A program made the translations under genes and the position numbers. Shown here piece by piece: positions 35,015 to 46,502 of a DNA stretch of 64,000 bases; the first letter of the stretch is position 1; every line of letters begins with the position of its first letter. Where the stretch lies: contig JABFUD020000237.1 in the NCBI GenBank assembly GCA_014529385.2, positions 1-64,000 of the forward strand, read 5' to 3'. The DNA is from Adiantum capillus-veneris. Its lineage: Eukaryota; Streptophyta; Polypodiopsida; Polypodiales; Pteridaceae. The notes below the pieces were generated by a model. It made no database searches. It had not been told where the DNA came from and was given only the letters and a program-made list of their open reading frames with translations.

Positions 35015-38000
35015 ACCGCATGTCGGGTCCCAACCACTCTCAAGGGCCCCCTTGCTCAGTTGGCAGAGCAAGTACTTGCTTCATTTTTTGCACAAAAATG
35101 CTGATACAATGATGCTAAATGATGAGATGCTAATTGCTACTTGACCAGATGCTTGGTACTGCTTAGATACCGAAGGATACTGGCTAGGGATGCTAAGGGG
35201 TACTACGGTAGGTGCTTGGTACCGAAGAGGCTAAGTGCTGGGTACTGCGGGTACTTGGTGCTTGGTACTGACGGGTACTTTGGGTACTGAAGGTACTTGG
35301 GTGCTAAGGACACGGAGGCCCAGATGATCCCTACGCTAAGCTAGGCAGGAGCCAAGCCAAAACGCAAGGGGTGCTAGATGCTGAGAGGCTAATGGGTACT
35401 GCTGCAGATACTTGGTACTGCGACGACGACGAGGACGAAGAGGAGGAGGCCGGCAATGGCTGAAAAACTGAAAACGCTGGTCTTGCTGGCTGATTTGAAA
35501 ACGCTGCTGATCCACAAGGGCCGATCGCTGAATTCAGGGTGCTTAGGGCTGAAAAACGTTGGTGGGAGAGGCTGAGGGAAAACGCCAAGGTTGGCTGAAA
35601 ACTCTGATGGTACTTGGGTGCTAAGGACACGGAGGCCCAGATGATCCCTACGCTAAGCTAGGCAGGAGCCAAGCCAAAACGCAAGGGGTGCTAGATGTTG
35701 AGAGGCTAATGGGTACTGCTGCAGATACTTGGTACTGCGACGACGACGAGGACGAAGAGGAGGAGGCCGGCAATGGCTGAAAAACTGAAAACGCTGGTCT
35801 TGCTGGCTGATTTGAAAACGCTGCTGATCCACAAGGGCTGATCGCTGAATTAAGGGTGCTTAGGGCTGAAAAACGTTGGTGGGAGAGGCTGAGGGAAAAC
35901 GCCAAGGTTGGCTGAAAACTCTGATGGCTGCTGGGTACTGCTGAGAAGAGGGTGTTGTCGATACTACTTCGTCTTCTACCTCTTCTGCCTTCTCTAGCGC
36001 CCAAAGGGCTTCATTAATAGGTCTTTTAGCCATTTTCTCTACCTACTTTTAATAAATGTTATGTCAAAGTCACTTATTAATAAATGACTTAAGTGACTTA
36101 ACTGTGCAAGTGAGGGTATGCAACTATGACCTGCCTGATCATGCACGTCCTTCTAGAGGCTCACAAAGTGCGACGCTAGGTCCTAAGCTAGACTATGATT
36201 GACGCTAGACTGTAGTAGAAGCTTGTCCGCGTGGCACAAGTGTAGTGCACATGTGACATGGCTTACACAAAGGCTAAAGAGGCTTTACAAAAATCTTTAG
36301 AGAAGCAAAAGCTAGCAGCTGACAAACATTTTTGTATTATAAGTAGTGGACATTTGGATCACATGAGGCTGATGTAATGTTTTGGTCTTTTAAGCCTTTA
36401 GCAAATGTATATAACCTTCCATTTCATTTCATTTCTCTCTCAGGAATGTTTGTTGTCACAAGTATCACTGCTCTTCTGACAAAGATGCACTTCATTTGGC
36501 AGAGAGAAACTTGCTTGTCAAAGTCGTATTATAATTTATAGTGGTGCGCCCTGTTTGATCTGATGTAATTCCTGGGTGAGAGACAGAAGGCAGTTTGGGG
36601 TAGCTTGAGCTCTCAACTATAATTGTAGGGTTTTCATCTGTTTTCTCAGGTCTGATTTCTTTGTTGTATTTTTCAGAGAGGAGTTTAAGTTCAAATGGAA
36701 CTCCTTTTCTCCCCAACCAGCTACACGACTTCCAACCTTAACTTTTTCTCCTCGTCTCAGTTCAGGCTCAATACAACATACTAGTGATTCATCAGAAGCT
36801 ACTGTGTCTCAAACAAAGTCAGCAAAAGATTATTCAAGTTCGTCAATGAAGGTTAGAATTCTCTTTTTTAGGAAATGACAAAATACAATATCTCTAGTTA
36901 ATGCTTTCAAGAAAGTTTAACATCGAATGCAATTTCTGTATTCTATTTGGGCTTTTTGCCTCAATATGTGATTTGAAGCCACTGTTAAAAGTTGTTTATA
37001 TTTCTGCTGGGACTCTTGGCATCCTGTCAATCTAGATAGAGAAAAGAGCAACCAATTTTACTATAGCAGATGACTCACAAAACACTTCTAAATTCAGCTC
37101 ACGCGTAGAGTGCTCAGTGCTCTAGGCTGCCTTGGAGAAAGAAGTCGCCTTTTTGCGTCACTACTATGTTCGGTTTAGTATATAAATAAACTGTGTCTCA
37201 GGGCCATGCATACGAGAAGTTAATGAAAACTCACATATAACATGCTTTCAGTTTATTAAGGTTGCACATAAACCATATATGTTTTTCCTTGTTCAAAGGA
37301 TGGAGATAGGAGCACGAAAGATGTCTTGTATTTACTGCCAGATGAGTCTATTAAGCCAATAAAAAAAGCTGCTTCTAGGGTAATCTCATCTATGTCCTCT
37401 GGAGAGTTCGACCAAGATGAAGAGGAAGACAGTTTGGATTTTGGAGGATATCAGCCATCTTGTCTTTCAGGGTCCGTGTCAACTCATGCAATGCAACATA
37501 GGCACTTCACCAACTTTATCTCGTCGTCAGAGAATCTAGATGCAAAAGAGAAAACAACAGGTGGGAATGCTTGGACCAAGGAACATGATTCTCAATGAAA
37601 TTTCGTCCAAAAATTTCTCAAGCTTGCATGGTACATTTAGTTTGATTGATGGTTTTGATTTTTCTAGTTGCAGAAAAGTATGTGAAGAATGATTCTTTCT
37701 CCATATTGAATACATCGGACCAGGTATGAATTAAAAATTTGCACTGGCTTCACTAGTTGCAAACAGACTTTAAAGCTGGATGATTGTAAATGCATTCTCT
37801 CTTTCATTTTAGACAGTTGTTCTGCTAGTGAAAATTCTTTCAGGGGCTAAGATTTTCTTTCCCTGGGTATGCCACGTAATTCTTGTATATGTCTGTGTTA
37901 TCAGCCAATCATGGAACAAACTAGTTCGTTATAAGTGGTTTTCCCACTACTATTGAGCTTGTTGTTTTCTGTCCATGAGGGCTCATTTTGTGAACTTGTT

Positions 38001-41000
38001 GTAAAATAAGTAAATATCACCAATTATAACTCTAATTTTGTGGCTAAACTACACTTTTTACCTCTTTTTACGCTGCATGGGGAAACGATACCTTTACACA
38101 CAGTGCAGTTTAAGGTCAAACCAATGAAGTTCCCGTTTTTCTTATCTCTACTTATATAGTTTGATCCTAAGCTCATTCTGTTTGACATGGTACATAGCAA
38201 ACACAGCCTGAGGTAGATCAAGTGAAGCATGAGGCTGCACCTGGGAAATCAAAACTTGAAAAGTGTTTTGAAGCACTTCACTGGAAAGATACACCTTGTT
38301 GTACTCGCATCTTCAGTGAAACCAAAGTAATGATTAGTCTGTAACAGTGTCTTGATAGTCTATTGCAAACTGAAAAGTTGGCCTTACAAGTTCTGAGTCG
38401 ACTAGCTTAATAAGCTAGTCTCTTCAATTGTGATGCGCCAACTCTTGAGCTTACATTCACATCAGTACACCAATCACAAATTTTTGTAGTTGCACTTTTG
38501 TGCTAGTGAAAGCAAAAAACTTGTTCATGCTTGATAAGCCGCAGTTTTGGTACTCTAAATCTCAATGAAGAACTTATGAGAAGCAAGGAGACCGATTTAC
38601 AGAATGAGACCAAGTAAGGGATAGAAGCGACAAAAAGCTCTCAAGATCAAGAAAAAACAAGGCAACACATTTAACAGCAAGAAGTAAGCCTTTGGATGTG
38701 ATTGAGGCGTTTAAGTGGAATGTATAATCTCCATAGGGAAGAAAAAGCAGCAGGTCTCTGCCCATGTGTGCAATCTAGAGGAAATGGCTTTAGAGCATGG
38801 CATGTAGAAAGTAAACAAGGACCCTGTGCATCATCCTTTACTGTTCTACATTTCAGGTGTCGACATTGAACAGTTTCCACAAAGAGGGTGCAATAAATAA
38901 GAATCTTATCATGCAACTATGTACAGACAAATTACTGTATGAAGAGTGCTTCTATGCATAATGCTGCTTTACGTAATAAGCCTTTGGCAGTATCTTTGGT
39001 CTTCTTGTATGGGAAACATGAAAGTTGTGCCTTTAGCATATGCCTTTGGCTTCACAATTGTTAACTTTTATCAACAAGAGTAATGAATGCTTTATGCCAC
39101 CCCGAACTTCTTGGTGCATCCATGGCTAATGCATACTTGTTGTGATGTATTAATCCACTGATATGGCCAACGTTTTCCTGTGTTCTGTAGTCTTTGAAAC
39201 TTCGCATAAGACTTTTGTCAATGATGCTAGCAAACCTATTTTTTTGTTGTTGGTTTTCGTGGTTTTCTCTCTGACATTAATTTTCTCGTTCAATCTGATT
39301 TTGTGCTCCTTAGAAAAAAGTAAATCAGGATGGAGGTCCTTGTAAAAAGAACGAAATTAATGAGCTTACTGATATTTGGAAACATAATCCTCTGCCAGTG
39401 CAACACTCTCCCGCTGAAACATTACCTTTGAATCCATGTTCTATCCCTGTCACAAAAGAAAGCACAACAGATGAAAAGCAGGGGTTGTCAGTAGAAATTA
39501 AACGACTGAGGAACGAGAACTTGGCTCTTAGGGAAGAAATAATGAAGATCGAAGCAGAAAAGTTAGAACTTGAGAAGGAGTTTCTGGAGAAGGAGCTCTC
39601 TAACGATCCGCAGGGGACAAATCAAGAAGATTTTGAGAGAGAGGAGGCACAAAAGATTGCGGAGGAGCTGGCAGTAGAGCTTCTATCTGTGAAGCAAAGC
39701 CTGTCTTTAACAGAGGAAAAGATTGATTGCATGAAGAAAGTGCATGAACATGAGGTATCCCTATCTCAAACTTGAATAAACTCATCCTGTAAACTTCGGT
39801 CACAAAAATCATATTCATGAACAAAGTTCGGCTCAAATAGGTCTGTCTAACTTTGTGTCATGTTCCAGCTATGTATTCAGTTTGTTGCATTCAACTTACC
39901 CGCACCATTTTCCTTTCGAAGTAACTCTCACGGTATTTTCTAGGTTCAACCAACTCTCGTAGGTGCTTTAACCTTTGCTTGCATTGTACTTGCTTTGAAT
40001 GCCTAGTGAATTTGTAATGGCTGTTTCTCAGCATTCACCTACAGTGCCGCACCTAGGTTTAACTAAGAACCTGCTCCTAGAAAATTCTTGGCCATTATGA
40101 GTCCTTGTCCAGTATGATTCAACAAACATGGTATTTGTTAGTTTTCTATCGTACTCCATTGAATGGGTGGTAACCGTAGAGGGCACCATGTTTCAACTGA
40201 AATAACAGAATTGGAACAGACTTTAATGCTTCATCACTATTTGAAACTCTAAGAGAGACAATCCACACGGTAGACACGAGTGGCCAAGTTCCACTGGCCC
40301 CAAAAACCCTGGCCCGTATTTCTTTTAGATTGATCTTTAGAGAGTTCAACTACCGAGAGGAGTGCTCTCTTCAATTTGCAACTGAGAGTAGCCTCCCTTA
40401 AGGCACCCTTTCAAAGCAACTGCTAATTTTGGCGCTCAAAAGCTCTTACAGATTTGCAGCCAGACTGCCATGTCAGCATCCTTAAATCATGGTGTGTTTT
40501 TTTGGGTCCATACAATTTACCACGTCATCACTTTTGTGACACACCCCTCTTAAAACAAGAGTAATCACCAGTGAACAGACCTGGAAAAAGTTAATCCGAT
40601 TCTTTAGTAGACAATGCCTTCATGCTTTCATGCCATATGACCATCAATACCAGATAGTGCATTCTCTAGCATGCATCGCACCATATAGTTCCACGATTAG
40701 ATTTCTATTCAACTATCTCATCCTTGTCAGATCTGTCGATATCCCGACATAGCAATATCTCCTCTGCTCGTTCTCTCTCGCCATGGCTTGCAGCCGGTAT
40801 CACCCTCCATAGCCCGACTCCCAACAGTACCTGTACTCAAAGTCTTGGCCTGAAGCTGGGCCAACGAGTCAAAAGGATCTGGTGTAGCCAAGCCACTCAT
40901 CTAGATGTTGTAGTGGATTTATCTAGGATGTGATGTACCTAGGGATTGCCTTTCAGTCACTCAAGCCAGTGGTACTTCTATTTCCACAATGTCGAATGCA

Positions 41001-44000
41001 ATCAGAGTTTAGAGTCTGCATCTAAATGCACTCCTTGATTGCACCTTGGCATACCCCCTCCTTTTCTTGCCCTTGTACCTTTTCTCCTAGTCTTAGCTTG
41101 AAGCCGCGTGTGCTGCCAGCCACTAGTCAGTCTCTGGTCTGGGTCTTGTAGTCTTTGCAAATGCTAGTAGAGTGAGCTGCTCCATTGTTGTCAGTATATT
41201 TAGTATTTTCTATGGTTAGTGTTCTCATTGGCCTTGGTGTTCTCCTATGGTATACTGTGCTTGTCTTTGGCAGAGTATTTGCCTTGTAGTCTAAGTTCAT
41301 CTGTGGAAGTGTGATTGAGACTTTGGCATCCTGCACAGAGGCAACTCATTGCACAAAGAGCACATTACTCATTTTTCCTCTACAGATGCATGGCAAGTTG
41401 GTACCAACCAAGATGATCAGCAGGTACTCTTTCCAAAGTTGGAGTTACGGAAAAAAAGAGGGCCTTTTTGATCCACGGGATCTCACTTCCACCCAGGTGG
41501 TACATCGAAAAGAGCATATGCCACGTATTCTTGAGTCGAGGAAGGAAAATATGCTGTATACCGTTGTGGTTGAGTGATCATTACTGATCCTCGATTCAAA
41601 TGACAATAGGCTGCCCATGATACCTTACAAATGACAGTATGAAAGTGTAAATGGATCGATGAGACGGGATTTTTTGTGGAAGAAACAGGTTTCCAGGTTA
41701 ACTATGTTCTTACTTGCCTACCTTTTTGTGGATACTATTAGAGGACGTATGGTCTCTTTGCAAGAAAGCGAAGCGGCAAGGCCACTAGCTTTGAAATGCA
41801 CCAATTGTGTATATGCTGCTTTAAATGACTTTCTAGCTTTGTCAGTCATGTTCATATATGATTATGGAAATTGTTTTGTGGAATGTTAATAGACTTAGTG
41901 TGTTCGGGGCTTGTGGTCCTTCGAGGCTTCTTATGAGGCATGTTGGAGCTTGTGCACAGACATTTGGAACTTGGGGAAAGATGTTCCCTGTTCCAGAGAA
42001 AGCATTTCTTCTGTTCTGGCTCCCGTTTTCTGTGCTCACCTTTCTTGATGTACATGCGGCAGTAGGGGAATAGGACTTGACATAGGTAAAGTAGGGCCAC
42101 ATGGGCCTCAATAGAAAATCAAGGGCTCTGGTGAAGATCACCATGTTCCTATGGCCCCTTGCATTGTAGATGGGGTTGGTTTGTTGGATGGCCAACTTGC
42201 TTCTATGGATTTGATTGAAAGTGTGAGGGTCATTGCATCTGGAGACTTGGATTTATCCTGTTACATGACAAGCGCTCAAAAGATTTTTTGTCTCGAGGTA
42301 GGCATTCATGCCCTCTACATGTTTGTAGCAGCTCGGTGCATCACGAATGGCCAAGCATTGTATGCTGACTACATTGTTAGTGACTGGTCAATCCAGGGTG
42401 ATGTGGCATGAGCATTTCATTTTGAACTAAGTTTGTAGCAGGAGGATTATTGAAGCGGTTCTGAGAAACCCCTTGGTGCACTTGTAGCTGGGGGAGAGCA
42501 CTTTTTAAGAAGCTGATGGAGCTGTTGCTTATTGTGTCTTCTGCATGACTATCTTGAGTTTGAACTTTGTCGCTCGCACCTTGCTTTTTAGGTGAATATA
42601 GAACTTTCTTAAACTCATCAAGACATACAGTAGCTCATAGCCAGCTTTGGTAAGGAGCACAAAACCACTGATTGCGGAAAGCTGAGAGTGACTGTTCCCT
42701 GTCAAAGTAAAGTGACATGAAATTAGTATGAAATGGAATCAAGTTGCCATTTTTGACATGAGTTTGTTTGGAATTGGCCATCCCTTTTACTACGATTGGG
42801 CTTGTTCAAACTGTCCTTGTAAAAGAAACCTGAGAGCGAGTTGTGACAGTGTGCAGTGTAAACCTGATAAATCACATCATCCCTCTTGATGCATTTAAAG
42901 CTGAAAAAAATGTACATGTAGGAAGAGCCCAGAGGCTTGAAACCAAGAAGTAGTTGGGTAAATGTTGTATGGTTTTTTGGGATTACACCACTCTCGTAAC
43001 TGGCTATATTGTTTTACTTATATTTTGAGGTATGTTCTTTAAATGTTCAGTTATTTGAAGTGTTTGTTTTTTTCCCCCGTAATTGAAAAGAGATGTCCCG
43101 ATTTGGTTACGTAAGGTGGATTTACCGACTGGTAGTACATTCTGCATGCTTGGCTTTTTCCTAAGATAGCATGAAAAGTGCGAGTTTGTTCTTTGCTGGA
43201 TGTTTCCCTCGCCTTTAGTACTGTCTGGTACTCCAATATTATAAGGGATGTAGGGTATGGACGTTTTCTTTTAGCACCTATATCCTAAGATAGTATGAAA
43301 AGTGCGAGTTTGTTCTTTGCAAGATGTTTCCCTCTCCTTTAGTACTGTCTGGTGCTCCCATCTTATAAGAGATGTAGGGTATGGGCATTCTCCCTTAGCT
43401 ACTAGAATTTATTTTCTTTTTTGCTTGAAAAAAAGAATATGAAGATAATCGGGTATGATGACATGGTCAAGTTTGTATGCAGCTGTTATGTTTACCTAAA
43501 ACAGAAATTAAACTCTACCCAACAAGATTCTTCTCATTTTGTTTTCAGGCCATGTACTTTTACGGCTTGGATGCTGACAATTAATTAATGCTGTGTCTTG
43601 TGAAAAAGTTTATTTCCTGTCAATCATGTTGATGATTTTTTAGCACGGTAGCAAAATCATTGTTTGTTGAAGTGCTTTGCTGATGATTATTCTTTCCATT
43701 TAGGTTGATATGCTGAAGACTACGCATAAGAAGGAGCTTGAGATGAAAGAGCGACAATTGTCAATGCAGGTATGCTACAAGTCTTACAACGTTTACAACA
43801 TAGTCAGATTTATCTGCCACATACATGGGGTCATGGATTATCTAATTCTTTCATACGCTCCTTCTCTGTTATGAGTTTTTATACTTACTTGTCTTGTTTT
43901 GGAGGAGGAGAATGTGGGAGCAGGAAACAATTCTAGTAGAAAAGAAAGATGCCATGGAGGCTTTCTCTCAGCTTCTTTCAAAAGTGGATGGTTGGTCTGT

Positions 44001-46459
44001 TAGAATTGATGAATTGCATAAAAGCATTGTTTGTGAGGAAGGAGCAAAATCATCGGCTTGGGTTGGGAACATTGAAACCATGGTTTCTGAACACGATTGC
44101 TCCTTGCAAATGCTGGAGAAAAGATCAACTGATGTGTGCAATCAGGTTTGTTTTCTTTACTCATATCGTAATTCTTTTAATATTGTTCTAAAAAATTGCA
44201 ACACCACCCGCCTTTTTGTCACTTTTATCTTTTATGGAATATTTGCCAAATGTTTTAATGCTATCTGCCTTAATGTACAATTTTTTTGTGACCTGTATGT
44301 AGTCTATTATGGATCTTTCATGATTTGCCAAATGTTTAGTCCTCATCAGGTGGAGATGGTGAGGACCTTCCTTATAATCACGTGAAGAAAGCAGTGCCAG
44401 TGCTGCCCCCCCCCCCCAAATCCTGACACTTCTTGGAGTTCCTCACCAGCTCTGGATTTCAGGAGCCACCTTCAGCAAGTGGATTGGTCTCTATCTTGGC
44501 TGATAGCTCCTCGTCCGCTTTAGTGCAGCACTTTGTTACTCACCCTGTGGCAGTCTCCTGTAGTCTGTAGGTGATGGCAGCTCTCTCTTATCCATCATCT
44601 TTCACCATCAACTGCTCTCTCCCTTCTATTTATCCGCTGCCTTCTACTGTCAAATAATATCAGTTGGTTGGGCATATGCCTGACGGTCGAGCTCTTGTAG
44701 ATGTTCCGTGTCCTTTACACCCCTGGTAGCCTTTGGTGGTTTAGGTTTTTGGTATATAGATGCTGAATGTGCTTTTGGTGGAAGTGCCTATCTTTCAAAG
44801 TCCGTTGTCCTCCTCTCTCCACTCAGCTTGCTAGGGCACTTTTTACTCTCTTTAGGAATAGTTTTGTTACCCTGGCTTTCAGTTTCTACAGTTTGCCCAT
44901 GTGGCTAGTTGTATCCACTTTTTACAGTTCCAATTTGCTTGCCTTCAAAATTGGCACCATTTAAGCATTCTAAGGGATTCTTCAAGTATTAGAAATCAGC
45001 CTCTTTCTTTTGATTTTTTTTAATAAAAATATTAGAGAAATAGAGAGAGACTTTATTATCATCTTTCAAAAGACCGAACTTGGCCTATGAGACAAATTAG
45101 TGTACGTGTGCGGGGTATCATCTATCATCCCAACAAAATGAAAAAGAACTGAACTGAAAAGCTATAGCTAAGTAATCAGCTGATACTAGGGCTGAATCTG
45201 GGTGTACAATGAGTGGGAAGAGGAGGCCAATGGACGTCCCATCTGTCTGCATATGAAGCACTGATCTAGGAGTTGCGAATACTCCACGCTCTGGCAGAAA
45301 CACCCACCACTCACCCTAGGTAGTAGGACTACCTTCGGGAGAGTGGGTGTACCGAACCAAAACGCGTACCATAGGTATGCTTGTTGCCTTGGCCACAACT
45401 ACGGATGTTGTACTGTGTCTCCGGGACTGTCCCAATCTCGGAACCAATCCTAGACAAAAGCTTGATGTACTCTGGCCGGGGAAGCAAACCAAAATGGGAA
45501 AATCTGCTTCCTCAACAAGAACATCAAAAACTAGGTCGAAACCATGGCACCACTGTCGAAAATGGGCCATGATTGTTCGAATCTCGGGAGTCTCAAACTC
45601 GACCTGGTAGTAGCCGCGCCCCGTGCCCAAGAAACTGCACATCGATGATCTTTCCCACCTCCGAGAGAAGGCGGGCCTAGAGGACATCGCGCACCTCACC
45701 TCTACTAGGTTGGGTGCCAATAATCTTGCAGATAACGGAGGTGGCTTGGAGGCGCTCCACCTTTGCTACAAGGCTCGCTTGCTCCATCGGTGAGAGAGCA
45801 AGTCGAATGGTAGGCTTTGTGGTGTCGGGCAAGGGGGCTTCATCTGAGTCCCTTTGAGGTGAAGTAGAGGCTGCCATTCATGTCTGCTGCATCCACATGG
45901 AAAAAGAGGTCGAAGATGAGGCTAGGTGAAAGACAAGCTCCCCGCACAGAAACCCCGACGAGGTGGGATGAAAAAGGTGGAGGTGGTTAGACTCGAAAAG
46001 GGGGGGGGGGGGGGGGGGGGGGTGGGGGGGGTGGTAAAGGAGGTTGCTCACATTCGATGTACGGGACAACTTGTACGTTCTTTTATGTACCATGAACTAG
46101 TATGTTTTGTTTTGGACTAGTTCGATAGTTTTCAGGTAATGTTGGAGTCGCTGTTGACCGGCCAAAATGACCATTTTTGAACATTGTGGGCTGCTTGTTG
46201 GGTCGTTTTCCATGTGTCTGGGCTCTAGCCTTTTTAGCCCTTTACCCCAATAAGCTTTGTTTATTCTTTAAAGACTAGACTCCATACTAAAATAGTAAGT
46301 CTTCTACTTTTTTATCTCCGTACTCTGGGAGTACGTTATAATTTTTGTAGTTTGATTAGGACCACACGTCTTCATACGTCGTCTAGTGATGGTACGTGAC
46401 TGTACGTGTCAACTCCGAGGGGCTGTGGGAGCTACGGGCAAGGGTAACAATGGCGAAGG

Positions 46460-46502
<43 letters not shown>

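Larger units (their letters stand above)
34373..36258 (-). mobile_element. Solo LTR A' (A superfamily)
   Basis: Begins TGTCAAGTGCAGCGG and ends ACATGTGACA on the plus strand. Perfect TGGCT duplication at 34368-34372 and 36259-36263, and the interrupted gypsy frame is restored by removing it. Contains a LINE 3' end (34554-34955) and a 317-bp tandem duplication (35292-35925). The CTGAAAACGCT words recur at 35460-35930. Confidence 0.88.

Noticed and set aside
35041-35080. tRNA-like D-arm (GCTCAGTTGGCAGAGC)
   Set aside because: No anticodon arm, T arm or B box follows. At most it is a chance match or the head of a tRNA-derived SINE.
35331-36004. Two similar Ser-rich minus frames (99 and 118 codons)
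   Set aside because: They are the two copies of the 317-bp tandem duplication in a solo LTR, not a gene pair.
41387-41434. Possible exon between CTCTACAG and AG|GTACTC in intron 8
   Set aside because: It would leave phase 2, which does not fit exon 9, and would break the frame.
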